A stretch of DNA of 64,000 bases, from NCBI RefSeq assembly GCF_943846705.1, contig NZ_OX044366.1, positions 1,178,001-1,242,000 of the forward strand, in the 5' to 3' direction. The DNA comes from an uncultured Pseudomonas sp. (GTDB taxonomy: Bacteria > Pseudomonadota > Gammaproteobacteria > Pseudomonadales > Pseudomonadaceae). The notes beneath the pieces are model-generated. The model did no database searches, was not told the DNA's origin, and worked only from the letters and a program-made list of their open reading frames with translations. The translations under genes were made by a program, and so were the position numbers. Below, piece after piece: positions 23,942 through 33,518 of the stretch (position 1 is its first letter; each line of letters begins with the position of its first letter).

Positions 23942-24859
23942 CTAGGGCGCCAGTGCCAGCCAGTCGCGGTCGGTCAGGTAGAAGTCGGTCAAGCGCGCTT
24001 CCTCGCTGCCCGGCTCGGGCTTCCAGTCGTAGCCCCAACGCACATGCGGCGGCAACGACATCAGGATCGACTCGGTACGCCCGCCGGACTGCAAACCAAA
24101 CAGGGTGCCGCGGTCGAACACCAGGTTGAACTCGACATAGCGACCGCGGCGGAAGGCCTGAAATTCACGCTCGCGCTCACCGTAAGGGGTCAGCTTGCGA
24201 CGCTGCACGATGGGCAAGTAGGCGGCCAAATAAGCATCGCCAATGGCGCGCATAAAGGCAAAGCTGGTGTCGAAGTCCCATTGATTCACATCGTCGAAGA
24301 ACAGCCCGCCAATACCGCGCGGCTCGTCACGGTGCTTGAGGTAAAAATAGCGGTCACACCAGGCTTTGAACTTCGGGTACACCTCGGCACCGAAGGGCGC
24401 GCAGGCGTCATGAGCGACCTGGTGCCAATGCGCACAATCTTCTTCATTGCCGTAATAGGGCGTCAGGTCGAAACCGCCGCCGAACCACCACACCGGTTCT
24501 TCACCTTCCTTCTCGGCGCTGAAGAAGCGCACGTTGGCGTGAGACGTTGGCACGTAAGGGTTTTCCGGGTGCATCACCAACGACACGCCGAGGGCTTCAA
24601 AGCCGCGACCGGCCAATTCGGGTCGATGGGCGCTGGCCGACGGCGGCAGGCTGTCACCAAACACGTGGGAGAAATTTACCCCGCCTTTTTCGATCAGCGC
24701 GCCGTTCTCCATCACCCGCGTACGCCCACCGCCGCCAGCCGGGCGCTGCCAGGCATCTTCAAAGAATTCGGCACCGCCGTCTTCGGCTTGCAGGGCTGAA
24801 CAAATACGGTCTTGCAGGTCCAGCAAATAGGCTTTGACGGCCTCAGTACGGTCACTCAC
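23942..24859 (-). CDS. hemF: Oxygen-dependent coproporphyrinogen-III oxidase
   Basis: 305 residues, the usual length, from a GTG at 24859 with AAGGTG upstream; the long open frame extending further upstream is not conserved. Signature regions include GGVNFSHVFGDSLPPSA, WWFGGGFDLTPYYGNEED, HWHQVAHDACAPFG and FNLVFDRGTLFGLQSGGR. It converts coproporphyrinogen III to protoporphyrinogen IX using O2 in haem synthesis. It is divergent from qor, and the start region is shared with the qor promoter. Confidence 0.95.
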   Translation of the reverse strand: MSDRTEAVKAYLLDLQDRICSALQAEDGGAEFFEDAWQRPAGGGGRTRVMENGALIEKGGVNFSHVFGDSLPPSASAHRPELAGRGFEALGVSLVMHPENPYVPTSHANVRFFSAEKEGEEPVWWFGGGFDLTPYYGNEEDCAHWHQVAHDACAPFGAEVYPKFKAWCDRYFYLKHRDEPRGIGGLFFDDVNQWDFDTSFAFMRAIGDAYLAAYLPIVQRRKLTPYGEREREFQAFRRGRYVEFNLVFDRGTLFGLQSGGRTESILMSLPPHVRWGYDWKPEPGSEEARLTDFYLTDRDWLALAP

Positions 24860-25045
24860 GGCGGCACCTTGAAAGCAGGTAAAGCGGCTCAGCCACATAG
24901 GGACTGAGCGGCGAAATCGGCGGCAAGCATAACATTTGCACTCACCACCTCGCAGTTGACGCCAGTCAATGCAGACGATTGGATAGCGGCACTCTTGCGC
25001 CTGCACGTGCATGATCCAACTATTCAATCGTTGAGGAGCCCGACA

Positions 25046-26023
25046 ATGCCCATGCGTATTCAATTTAGCCACCACGGTGGCCCCGAGGTACTCGACTACC
25101 TCGACTATCAGCCAGGCGCCCCCGGCCCCCATGAAGTGCGGGTGCAGAACCAGGCGATTGGCCTGAACTTTATCGACACCTATTTCCGCAGTGGCCTGTA
25201 TGCACCACCCAGCCTGCCGGCCGGGCTGGGTACCGAAGGGGCGGGCATCGTCGAAGCCGTGGGCTCGGCCGTTAGTGGCTTTCAGGTCGGCGACCGGGTC
25301 GCATATGCCACCGGTCCATTGGGCGCGTACAGCGAACTGCATGTGTTGCCGGCCGACAAGCTGGTGAAACTGCCGGATGCGATCAGCTTCGAGCAGGCCG
25401 CAGCGGTGATGCTCAAGGGCCTGACCGTGCAGTACCTGCTACGGCAAACCTTTGCCCTGCAAGGCGGTGAAACCATTCTGTTTCATGCTGCCGCCGGCGG
25501 CGTCGGCTCGCTGGCCTGCCAATGGGCCAAGGCCCTGGGGGTCAAGCTAATCGGCACCGTCAGCTCCGCCGAAAAAGCCGCGCGCGCCAAAGCGCAGGGT
25601 GCCTGGGCAACCATCGACTACAGCCATGAGAACGTTGCCCAGCGCGTACTCGAACTAACTGACGGCAAGAAGTGCCCGGTGGTGTATGACGGCGTCGGCA
25701 AGGACACCTGGGAAACCTCGCTGGATTGCGTCGCCCCACGTGGTTTGCTGGTCAGCTTCGGTAATGCCTCTGGCGCAGTCAGCGGGGTCAACCTGGGCAT
25801 CCTTGCGCAAAAGGGCTCGCTGTTCGTCACCCGGCCGACTCTGGCGGGCTACGCCGATACACCGACGCGCCTGCAAAGCATGGCCGACGAGCTGTTTGCG
25901 ATGATCAGCAGCGGTCAGCTGCAGGTGGACATCAGCAACCGCTATGCCCTCAAGGATGCGGCGCTGGCGCAAACCGCCCTGAGCGCGCGGCAAACCACCG
26001 GCTCGACCATTCTGCTGCCGTAA
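25046..26023 (+). CDS. qor: NADPH:quinone oxidoreductase (zinc-independent MDR family)
   Basis: 325 residues from an ATG with GAGGAG eight bases upstream. The catalytic domain begins MPMRIQFSHHGGPEVLDY and includes GLNFIDTYFRSGLY, and the nucleotide-binding domain has FHAAAGGVGSLACQWAKALG (the AxxGxxG motif of quinone reductases). Zinc-binding Cys residues of alcohol dehydrogenases are absent. It would perform NADPH-dependent one-electron reduction of quinones. It is divergent from hemF, as in other pseudomonads. Confidence 0.9.
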   Translation: MPMRIQFSHHGGPEVLDYLDYQPGAPGPHEVRVQNQAIGLNFIDTYFRSGLYAPPSLPAGLGTEGAGIVEAVGSAVSGFQVGDRVAYATGPLGAYSELHVLPADKLVKLPDAISFEQAAAVMLKGLTVQYLLRQTFALQGGETILFHAAAGGVGSLACQWAKALGVKLIGTVSSAEKAARAKAQGAWATIDYSHENVAQRVLELTDGKKCPVVYDGVGKDTWETSLDCVAPRGLLVSFGNASGAVSGVNLGILAQKGSLFVTRPTLAGYADTPTRLQSMADELFAMISSGQLQVDISNRYALKDAALAQTALSARQTTGSTILLP

Positions 26024-26028
26024 AAATC

Positions 26029-26100
26029 CGTAGGGTGGGTTAGTGATGCTTCCACAAAACGTGCATCCCGTGAGGTGCCCGGGCATCGCGTAACCCACCA
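26029..26100. repeat. Dispersed intergenic repeat, copy 3 (short form)
   Basis: A 72-base element with GTAGGGTGGGTTAGTGATGC at the left and GCATCGCGTAACCCACC at the right as imperfect inverted ends. It lies between the convergent qor and tsaC genes and could fold into a long hairpin acting as a bidirectional terminator. Confidence 0.65.
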
Positions 26101-26120
26101 TGCAGAGGCGCGGGCAGCCT

Positions 26121-26678
26121 TCAGGATGGCCTGATCACATCCCCAGTGATCAGGTCGCGGATCAGGCTGGGGTTCTTACGCCCGCCCAACGCGCCACCGA
26201 GCACCTGATCCAGTTGCCCAGGGAAGTACTGCTCGACGCGCAAACGACTACGCGCAGAGGGCCGTCCGGCCGGATTCGCCGAGGTCGAAACCAGCGGCCC
26301 GGTCAACCGGCAGAGGGCGCGTACCTGTGGATGATCACTGACGCGCAGGGCCACGCTGCTGAACTGACCGCTGATCCACTCGGGCAAACGGTTCTGATGC
26401 GGCACCAGCCAGGTATTCGGCCCCGGCCAGCTACCGGCCAGCCGCGCCAGCCAGATTTCCGGAAGGTCCTCAAGGAGAAAGTCGAACTGCTCGATATCCG
26501 CCGCCACCAGAATCAGCCCCTTGTGTACGGGCCGGTCCTTCAGCGCCAGTAAGCGTTCTACGGCTTCGTCATTCCAAGGGTCACAGCCCAGCCCCCATAC
26601 CGCCTCAGTCGGATAGGCAATCACCCCGCCATTGCGCACGACCCGTGCGGCCTGTTGTATTTGCCAGTTGCTGACCAT
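26121..26678 (-). CDS. tsaC: Threonylcarbamoyl-AMP synthase (YrdC/Sua5 family)
   Basis: 185 residues from an ATG with GGAGAG nine bases upstream; the in-frame start at 26735 adds an unconserved tail. The YrdC domain shows GGVIAYPTEAVWGLGCDP, LKDRPVHKGLILVA and PLVSTSANPAGRPSA. The enzyme makes threonylcarbamoyl-adenylate from threonine, bicarbonate and ATP for tRNA t6A modification. It follows dprA by 166 bases in the same direction, as in P. aeruginosa. Confidence 0.93.
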   Translation of the reverse strand: MVSNWQIQQAARVVRNGGVIAYPTEAVWGLGCDPWNDEAVERLLALKDRPVHKGLILVAADIEQFDFLLEDLPEIWLARLAGSWPGPNTWLVPHQNRLPEWISGQFSSVALRVSDHPQVRALCRLTGPLVSTSANPAGRPSARSRLRVEQYFPGQLDQVLGGALGGRKNPSLIRDLITGDVIRPS

Positions 26679-26844
26679 TGATTGCTCTCCGCTAAAGCCT
26701 GGCGGGCAGTGTATCCAAGCCAAGAGCCGGTACAAGGCCTGACGAACGAGAGTTCTCTACGGCGCTGCGTTAGTCAGCACGCAAACGCGGTGGCAGCAAA
26801 GTACCTAGCGAACCAGACGATCTGCGGTAACCCTTGAGCCGAAT

Positions 26845-27948
26845 TTAAGGCGCACGGCCCACCCAATGGCCATTTTCACAGGCCACGCGGCCATCCAGCT
26901 CCAGTTCCGTTAGCGCGACCAGAACCTCGGCCAATGGCAAACCACTGGCCGCCACCAGCGCCTCACTGCTATGCGGCGCCGCATGCAGCAAGGCCAGTAA
27001 GGGATGACTGGACGGCTCAGGCTTGCACGAGGAGCTTGTGCGCGGCTGCACCTGCCAGCCGCGCAGGGCCTGCAAGATATCCTCAATACTTTCCACCAGC
27101 GTCGCGCCTTCACGGATCAGCTGATGACAACCGCGCGCACCAGGATGGTGAATTGATCCGGGGATCGCATACACCTCGCGGCCCTGCTCGGCGGCCAGGC
27201 GGGCAGTGATCAGCGAACCACTGGACGGGCTGGCTTCTACCACCAGCACGCCCACCGACAGGCCACTGATAATGCGGTTACGCCGCGGAAAATTGCTGGC
27301 ATGCGGCGGGCAGTCCAAGGGGAACTCCGAGACCAACGCGCCACCCTGCGCCACGATATCCGTCGCCAGCTGCTTGTGCCGCGCCGGATACAGACACTGC
27401 AAACCAGTCCCAAGCACCGCCACCGTCTTGCCGTTTGCCTCCAGTGCGCCCTGATGCGCAGCGCCATCTATGCCCAACGCCAAGCCGCTGGTAACCACAA
27501 AGCCGCCACCGGCCAGGCTGCGGGCAAAACTCTGCGCAGTATCCAGACCCGGCCGCGAAGCACGCCGGCTGCCGACCATGGCCAGCTGCGGCTGCTCCAG
27601 TAGCGTCGGATCGCCATTCACAAACAGCAGCGGCGGTGCGTCCACCAGTTCGGCCAGCAAGCCGGGATAAATCGGCTCGTCCCACATCAGCAGGTGCTGC
27701 GTCTGGCCCTCCAGCCAGGCCAGACTGTGCGCGGCGCGCTCACGCACTGCCGCGCTGCGCCGCGCGTCACTGCACGCCTGTGGCAAACCCAGCGAACGCC
27801 AGGCGCTGGCGGGCGCGCTGAGTGCAGCAGACGCGCTGCCGAACGCACTGAGTAATTTGCGAAAACGCCGGGGGCCCAGCTCCGGCAGGCAGTGCAGGCG
27901 CAGACGGGCTTCAAGTTCGGCGGGGGAAATAGCGGAGGGTTGCGACAT
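26845..27948 (-). CDS. dprA: DNA-processing protein DprA
   Basis: 367 residues starting at 27948, where AAGGA lies nine bases upstream (an in-frame ATG at 27957 overlaps that site). The Rossmann-like DprA domain shows MVGSRRASRPGLDTA, VTSGLALGIDGAAHQGAL, SEFPLDCPPHASNFPRRNRI and VEASPSSGSLITARLA. A C-terminal winged-helix part (about 300-367) ends the protein. DprA loads RecA on incoming single strands in natural transformation. It lies downstream of lysM with a terminator between. Confidence 0.93.
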   Translation of the reverse strand: MSQPSAISPAELEARLRLHCLPELGPRRFRKLLSAFGSASAALSAPASAWRSLGLPQACSDARRSAAVRERAAHSLAWLEGQTQHLLMWDEPIYPGLLAELVDAPPLLFVNGDPTLLEQPQLAMVGSRRASRPGLDTAQSFARSLAGGGFVVTSGLALGIDGAAHQGALEANGKTVAVLGTGLQCLYPARHKQLATDIVAQGGALVSEFPLDCPPHASNFPRRNRIISGLSVGVLVVEASPSSGSLITARLAAEQGREVYAIPGSIHHPGARGCHQLIREGATLVESIEDILQALRGWQVQPRTSSSCKPEPSSHPLLALLHAAPHSSEALVAASGLPLAEVLVALTELELDGRVACENGHWVGRAP

Positions 27949-28000
27949 GCGGATCATCCTTGATCAGTCGCGCCGCATGGGCGGCCAGGGAAGGAGCGGC

Positions 28001-28028
28001 ATAAAAAACCCCGCATTCGCGGGGCTTT
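28001..28028 (-). terminator. Intrinsic terminator of the lysM gene
   Basis: Minus strand stem CCCCGC over loop GAAT and GCGGGG, followed by six T. It lies six bases after the lysM stop codon and before dprA, so dprA needs its own promoter or read-through. Confidence 0.85.
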
Positions 28029-28033
28029 CGGTG

Positions 28034-29059
28034 TTACGGGTTACGTACTTTGTCCATCAGCTCAAGCGAGCGTGAAGCACCCAATACCAGGCCATAACTG
28101 AGCTTGTCATAGGTACGGAACACCATCATCAATCCCGAACGCTCATCCGGGATTTTCACCGAATCACCGGTTATGCGGTCACGTACGGTTTCGCCCGTCT
28201 TGTAGATTGCCAACACATGGCCTTCTTTCAGACCATCGCGGACGCCCTTATTAATAGTCACCACGTCGAACTGACCAATCTGGGTCACGCCGCGCGGCAC
28301 ATCGAGGATCACCCCGTTGATCTCGCTTTCCGGCTCACTCGGCATAAAGGTCGAGTTGATCGCCCGCTCTTCGGTGGCGAACAAGCGGTCGCCAAGGCGT
28401 ACTTCCTGGGTCGAACGGGTCAGCAGCATGGTGCCGACGTCGCCTTCCTCGGCGACAATTTGACCGGAGCCGATATCGTCGGCGTTGATCCCGAGGAATT
28501 CCTTGGTTTCAGGGTCTGTGTAGGTTTTGCCCTGACGGAAGATGCCATACGCTGGCGCTGATTCGTCAAAGACACCACGGGCATACACGCGATCACCAGC
28601 ACCGCTGACCACGCGCTCGGCGTTGCCGGCAACGATATACGGCGCGCCCAAGAACTGCTCGGGCTTATCCACAATGCGGTTGCTCAGCAGGAAGCTGTTG
28701 ATCGCCTCCAGCGGAATCGCCGGAATCGCCTCGGCCATCGGCGTACTGCGGATCTGCGGCGACAGCTTGATGGTGCCGCGCGACTCGCCGCGGTTAAGCA
28801 TCAGTCGGGGCTGACCATCAACGTAGACCAGGCTAAGCAGGTCGCCCGGGTAGATCAGGTGAGGGTTTTCCACCTGTGGGTTGGCGTGCCAGATTTCTGG
28901 CCACTTCCACGGTTGGCTGAGGAATTTCCCGGAAATATCCCAGAGGGTATCGCCCTTGACCACAGTATAACGGTCTGGGTGACCGTCCTTGAGTTGCACG
29001 GCGGCCTGGGCCAAGCCACTTGCCGCAACTAGCAGCAGGGCGAGTAGTGATTTCCTCAT
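28034..29059 (-). CDS. LysM domain cell-envelope protein
   Basis: 341 residues from the ATG at 29059 (MRKSLLALLLVAASGLAQA, a signal peptide); a start 30 bases earlier is less likely. A LysM peptidoglycan-binding repeat lies at about 29-80 (YTVVKGDTLWDISGKFL, NPHLIYPGDLLSL). The rest (80-341) is a conserved non-catalytic domain of Pseudomonas and Xanthomonas proteins of unknown role. It is divergent from def by about 150 bases, the same arrangement as PA0020-def. Confidence 0.88.
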   Translation of the reverse strand: MRKSLLALLLVAASGLAQAAVQLKDGHPDRYTVVKGDTLWDISGKFLSQPWKWPEIWHANPQVENPHLIYPGDLLSLVYVDGQPRLMLNRGESRGTIKLSPQIRSTPMAEAIPAIPLEAINSFLLSNRIVDKPEQFLGAPYIVAGNAERVVSGAGDRVYARGVFDESAPAYGIFRQGKTYTDPETKEFLGINADDIGSGQIVAEEGDVGTMLLTRSTQEVRLGDRLFATEERAINSTFMPSEPESEINGVILDVPRGVTQIGQFDVVTINKGVRDGLKEGHVLAIYKTGETVRDRITGDSVKIPDERSGLMMVFRTYDKLSYGLVLGASRSLELMDKVRNP

Positions 29060-29211
29060 GCGGTGAATCCCTTTATTATGTGCCTTCACGTGGAGCGCCC
29101 TAGCGCCGCGACAAAACCCAGTCGTGCTGCGGCGTGAAGCCGTTTTTCAATGCTGCTCATCATCTTAGCAGCGGATTTTGACTTTATTCCACAAGTGCAT
29201 CACAAACGCAT

Positions 29212-29718
29212 ATGGCGATTCTAAATATCCTCGAGTTCCCCGATCCGCGCCTGCGCACCATCGCCAAGCCGGTGGACGTGGTCGACGACGCCTTGCGTCA
29301 GCTGATCGATGACATGTTTGAAACCATGTATGACGCGCCCGGCATTGGCCTGGCGGCCACCCAGGTCAACGTGCACAAACGCGTGGTGGTAATGGATCTG
29401 TCCGAAGACAAGTCCGAGCCGCGGGTGTTTATCAACCCCGAGTTCGAACCGCTGACCGAAGAAATGGATCAGTACCAAGAAGGCTGCTTGTCGGTGCCGG
29501 GCTTCTACGAGAACGTCGACCGCCCGCAAAAGGTCAAGATCAAGGCCTTGGACCGCGACGGCCAGCCCTACGAGCTGATCGCCGAAGGCCTACTGGCGGT
29601 GTGCATCCAGCACGAGTGCGACCACCTCAACGGCAAGCTGTTTGTCGATTACCTGTCTAATCTCAAACGCGACCGCATCAAGAAGAAGCTGGAAAAGCAA
29701 CATCGCCAGCAGGCTTGA
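29212..29718 (+). CDS. def: Peptide deformylase
   Basis: 168 residues with the three diagnostic motifs GIGLAATQ, EGCLSVPG and QHECDHLNGKLF; the Cys of the second and the two His of the third bind the catalytic iron, with Glu as base. It removes the formyl group from nascent N-terminal methionine. A terminator hairpin lies between it and fmt, so the pair may be only partly co-transcribed. Confidence 0.96.
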   Translation: MAILNILEFPDPRLRTIAKPVDVVDDALRQLIDDMFETMYDAPGIGLAATQVNVHKRVVVMDLSEDKSEPRVFINPEFEPLTEEMDQYQEGCLSVPGFYENVDRPQKVKIKALDRDGQPYELIAEGLLAVCIQHECDHLNGKLFVDYLSNLKRDRIKKKLEKQHRQQA

Positions 29719-29731
29719 ACCGCTCCATTAC

Positions 29732-29760
29732 AAAGGCTTGCTGCGGCAAGCCTTTTTCTT
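29732..29760 (+). terminator. Intrinsic terminator between def and fmt
   Basis: A nine-base-pair perfect stem AAGGCTTGC/GCAAGCCTT over loop TGCG, followed by TTTCTTT. It sits 14 bases after the def stop and 13 before the fmt start, inside what is usually treated as a def-fmt operon. Confidence 0.8.
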
Positions 29761-29772
29761 TAGTGAGTCCCC

Positions 29773-30717
29773 ATGACTGAAGCTCTGCGTATTGTTTTTG
29801 CCGGTACCCCGGAATTCGCCGCCGAACACCTCAAAGCCCTGCTCGACACGCCCCACCAGATCGTTGCGGTGTACAGCCAGCCAGACCGTCCGGCCGGTCG
29901 CGGGCAGAAACTCACGCCCAGCCCAGTCAAACAACTTGCCCTGCAACACGCCATCCCCGTGTACCAGCCGCAGACCCTGCGTGATCCGGCGGCGCAAGCC
30001 GAGCTGGCGGCGCTCAAGCCCGACCTGATGGTGGTGGTCGCCTATGGCCTGATCCTGCCGCAAGTGGTGCTCGATATCCCGCGCCTGGGTTGTATTAATA
30101 GTCATGCGTCCTTGTTGCCGCGCTGGCGCGGTGCCGCGCCGATTCAGCGGGCGGTCGAAGCCGGCGATGGCGAGTCGGGCGTCACCGTGATGCAAATGGA
30201 AGCGGGCCTGGACACCGGGCCGATGCTGCTGAAAGTCAGCACGCCTATCAGCGCTGACGACAGCGGCGGCAGCTTGCATGATCGCCTGGCTGCGCTCGGT
30301 CCACAGGCGGTGATTGACGCCATTAGCGGCCTGGCCGCGGGCTCGCTGCAAGGTCAGGTGCAGGACGACAGCCTGGCCACCTACGCGCACAAGCTCAACA
30401 AGGATGAGGCGCGGCTTGACTGGAGCCGCCCAGCCGTTGAATTAGAGCGCCTGGTACGGGCTTTCCACCCGTGGCCGATCTGCCACAGCACGCTAAACGG
30501 CGAAGCCCTTAAAGTGCATGCGGCGCAGCTGGGCGAGGGCAGTGGTGCGCCCGGGACCATACTTGCCGCCGATAAGTCCGGGCTGACCGTGGCCTGCGGT
30601 ACTGGCGCGCTGCGCCTGACACGCCTGCAGCTGCCGGGCGGCAAAGCGCTGAATTTCAGTGACCTGTACAACAGCCGTCGCGAGCAGTTCGCTGTCGGCC
30701 TGGTGCTCGGCCAATGA
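29773..30717 (+). CDS. fmt: Methionyl-tRNA formyltransferase
   Basis: 314 residues, full length. The N-terminal formyltransferase domain shows IVFAGTPEFAAEHLKALL, the catalytic INSHASLLPRWRGAAPIQRA and DTGPML; the C-terminal OB-type domain (about 205-314) binds tRNA. It formylates initiator Met-tRNA with 10-formyl-THF. The stop codon overlaps the rsmB start (ATGA). Confidence 0.96.
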   Translation: MTEALRIVFAGTPEFAAEHLKALLDTPHQIVAVYSQPDRPAGRGQKLTPSPVKQLALQHAIPVYQPQTLRDPAAQAELAALKPDLMVVVAYGLILPQVVLDIPRLGCINSHASLLPRWRGAAPIQRAVEAGDGESGVTVMQMEAGLDTGPMLLKVSTPISADDSGGSLHDRLAALGPQAVIDAISGLAAGSLQGQVQDDSLATYAHKLNKDEARLDWSRPAVELERLVRAFHPWPICHSTLNGEALKVHAAQLGEGSGAPGTILAADKSGLTVACGTGALRLTRLQLPGGKALNFSDLYNSRREQFAVGLVLGQ

Positions 30718-32027
30718 ACCCGCGTCTCGCCGCCGCCCGTGCCCTTGCCGTGGTACTCAATGGCAAAGCCTCTTTGGGCAGCAGCCTGCCGCCGTTGCTG
30801 GATAAGGTTGAGTTGCGCGATCGCGGCCTGACTCAGGACCTGGCCTTTGGCACCGCTCGCTGGCAGCCACGCTTGGCATTAATTGCCGAGCAGTTGCTGC
30901 AAAAACCGTTCAAGGCGGTCGACCGCGATGTTGAGGCGCTGCTGCTGATCGGCCTGTATCAGTTGTTCTACACCCGTATTCCAGCGCACGCGGCCATCGG
31001 CGAAACCGTGGCCTGTATCGACAAGCTGAAGAAGCCTTCGCTCAAAGGCCTGCTCAATGCCGTGCTGCGCAATGCCCAGCGTGACAGCGAAAGCATTATC
31101 GCCAGCCTGGACCGCGACCCGGTGTTGCACACTGCGCACCCGCGCTGGCTGCAGAAAGCCCTGAAAGCCCAGTGGCCGCAGCAGTGGCAAGCCATCTGCG
31201 CGGCGAATAACGCCCATCCGCCGCTGATTCTGCGGGTCAATCGCCGCCTTGGTGGCCGCGATGAATACCTGGCGGAACTGCGCCGCGTTGGTTTCGAAGC
31301 CGAGCCTTGTGCCTTTAGCCGCGACGGCATTCGCCTGCTGCAAGCCTGCGATGTCACCACGCTGCCAGGCTTTGCCGAAGGCCGCGTCAGCGTGCAGGAC
31401 GAGGCGGCGCAACTGGCCGCCGAACTGCTCGACCTGGCGCCCGGCCAGCGCGTGCTCGACGCCTGCGCCGCCCCCGGTGGCAAGACCTGTCATTTGCTCG
31501 AAGCCGAACCAGCGCTGGCTGGCGTGGTCGCGGTGGATCTGGAAGAAAAGCGTCTGGTACGGGTGCGCGAGAACCTCAAGCGCCTGAACCTGGAAGCCGA
31601 GCTGATCGCCGCCGACGGCCGTGATCTGGCCGCCTGGTGGGACGGCAAGCCGTTCCAGCGCATCCTCCTCGACGCACCGTGCTCGGCCACCGGAGTTATC
31701 CGCCGTCACCCCGACATCAAACTGACCCGCCAGCCCGACGACATTGCCGCGCTGGCGCAGCTGCAGGGCGAATTGCTCGACGCGCTGTGGCAAACCCTGG
31801 AAGTCGGCGGCATCCTGCTCTACGCCACCTGCTCGGTGATGCCGGCGGAGAACAGCGAGAACATCGCCGCCTTCCTCGCCCGCACCCCTGGTGCTCGTGA
31901 GCTGGATATTGCCGGGACGTTCGGTCACAAGACCGCCCACGGTCGCCAGCTATTCCCGCAAGTAGACGGCCATGATGGCTTCTACTATGCCAAGCTGATG
32001 AAAATCGCTGCCGCCCCACGCGGCTGA
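30714..32027 (+). CDS. rsmB: 16S rRNA (cytosine-967-C5) methyltransferase
   Basis: 437 residues. An N-terminal NusB-like RNA-binding domain (about 1-140) precedes the SAM-binding domain: LDACAAPGGKTCHLLE (motif I), DAPCSATGVIRRHPDIK (motif IV with one catalytic Cys) and LYATCSVMPAENSENI (motif VI with the second Cys). The four-base overlap with fmt and 12-base gap to trkA indicate an fmt-rsmB-trkA operon, the order seen across Pseudomonas. Confidence 0.95.
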   Translation: MNPRLAAARALAVVLNGKASLGSSLPPLLDKVELRDRGLTQDLAFGTARWQPRLALIAEQLLQKPFKAVDRDVEALLLIGLYQLFYTRIPAHAAIGETVACIDKLKKPSLKGLLNAVLRNAQRDSESIIASLDRDPVLHTAHPRWLQKALKAQWPQQWQAICAANNAHPPLILRVNRRLGGRDEYLAELRRVGFEAEPCAFSRDGIRLLQACDVTTLPGFAEGRVSVQDEAAQLAAELLDLAPGQRVLDACAAPGGKTCHLLEAEPALAGVVAVDLEEKRLVRVRENLKRLNLEAELIAADGRDLAAWWDGKPFQRILLDAPCSATGVIRRHPDIKLTRQPDDIAALAQLQGELLDALWQTLEVGGILLYATCSVMPAENSENIAAFLARTPGARELDIAGTFGHKTAHGRQLFPQVDGHDGFYYAKLMKIAAAPRG

Positions 32028-32039
32028 GGAACAGACTGC

Positions 32040-33413
32040 ATGAAGATCATCATTCTCGGTGCAGGCCAAGTAGGCGGCACGCTGGCGGAACACCTGGCCA
32101 GCGAAGCCAACGACATCACCGTGGTCGACACTGACGGCGAGCGCCTGCGTGACCTCGGCGACCGCCTGGATATCCGCACGGTGCAAGGCCGCGGCTCGTT
32201 CCCAACGGTGCTGCGCCAGGCCGGCGCGGACGATGCCGACATGCTGGTGGCGGTGACCAACAGCGACGAGATCAACATGATCGCCTGCCAGGTGGCCTAC
32301 AGCCTGTTCCACACCCCGACCAAAATTGCCCGGGTGCGCGAAGCGGCTTACCTGACCCGCAGTGGCCTGTTCTGCAACGAGTCGATTCCGGTCGACGTGC
32401 TGATCAGCCCCGAGCAGGTGGTGACCAATTACATCAAGCGCCTGATCGAATACCCGGGGGCGCTGCAGGTCATCGACTTTGCCGATGGCAAGGCTCAGCT
32501 GGTGGCGGTCAAGGCCTACTACGGCGGGCCACTGGTCGGTCAGCAACTGCGCCAGTTGCGCGAACACATGCCGAATGTCGACACCCGCGTGGCGGCGATC
32601 TTCCGCCGCAACCGGGCGATCATGCCCAAGGGCGACACGGTGATCGAAGCCGATGACGAAGTGTTCTTTATCGCCGCCAAAGCCCATATCCGCGCGGTGA
32701 TGAGCGAAATGCGCCGCATGGAAGACAGCTACAAAAAGATCGTCATCGCCGGTGGCGGGCATATCGGCGAGCGCCTGGCCGAAGCCATCGAGAGCCGCTA
32801 TCAGGTGAAGATCATCGAGATGAACCCGGCGCGTTGCCGCTACCTCTCGGAAACCCTCGACAGCACCATCGTGCTGCAGGGCAGCGCCTCGGATCGCGAC
32901 TTGCTGGTGGAAGAAAACATCAGCGACGCCGACCTGTTCCTGGCGCTGACCAACGATGACGAAGCCAACATCATGTCGTCCTTGCTGGCCAAGCGCCTCG
33001 GCGCGCGCAAGGTGATGACCATTATCAACAACCCGGCCTATGTTGATCTGGTTCAGGGCGGCGAAATCGACATCGCCATCAGCCCGCAAATGGCCACCAT
33101 CGGCACCCTGCTGACCCACGTGCGCCGGGGCGATATCGAAAGCGTGCATTCCCTGCGCCGCGGGGCTGCCGAGGCCATCGAAGCGATCGCCCACGGCGAT
33201 TCTAAATCGAGCAAAGTAGTCGGCCGCGCGATCAAAGACATCGACTTGCCGCCCGGCGGCACCATCGGCGCGATCATCCGCAACGAAGAAGTGCTGATTG
33301 CCCATGACGCCACGGTGATCCAGTCCGGCGACCACGTGATCCTGTTCCTGGTCGACAAAAAATACATTCGTGATGCCGAGCGGTTGTTCCAGGTCGGCCT
33401 GACCTTCTTCTAA
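32040..33413 (+). CDS. trkA: Trk potassium uptake regulatory protein TrkA
   Basis: 457 residues with two RCK_N/RCK_C pairs. NAD-binding glycine motifs appear at the N-terminus (IIILGAGQVGGTLAEHLA) and again near residue 235 (IVIAGGGHIGERLAEAIE). It is the cytoplasmic NAD-binding gating subunit of the TrkH/TrkG potassium channel; no trkH gene is near. It ends the fmt-rsmB-trkA operon. Confidence 0.96.
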   Translation: MKIIILGAGQVGGTLAEHLASEANDITVVDTDGERLRDLGDRLDIRTVQGRGSFPTVLRQAGADDADMLVAVTNSDEINMIACQVAYSLFHTPTKIARVREAAYLTRSGLFCNESIPVDVLISPEQVVTNYIKRLIEYPGALQVIDFADGKAQLVAVKAYYGGPLVGQQLRQLREHMPNVDTRVAAIFRRNRAIMPKGDTVIEADDEVFFIAAKAHIRAVMSEMRRMEDSYKKIVIAGGGHIGERLAEAIESRYQVKIIEMNPARCRYLSETLDSTIVLQGSASDRDLLVEENISDADLFLALTNDDEANIMSSLLAKRLGARKVMTIINNPAYVDLVQGGEIDIAISPQMATIGTLLTHVRRGDIESVHSLRRGAAEAIEAIAHGDSKSSKVVGRAIKDIDLPPGGTIGAIIRNEEVLIAHDATVIQSGDHVILFLVDKKYIRDAERLFQVGLTFF

Positions 33414-33518
33414 GAAGCGGTCTCGGATCGGCTGCGCGTCGGCGATACTGCGTTAGAAATGGCCTCGCTCTAGCTCGCGAGATCCGAAACAGGTTCTAAA
33501 CGGTAAAGGGAGTATTCG

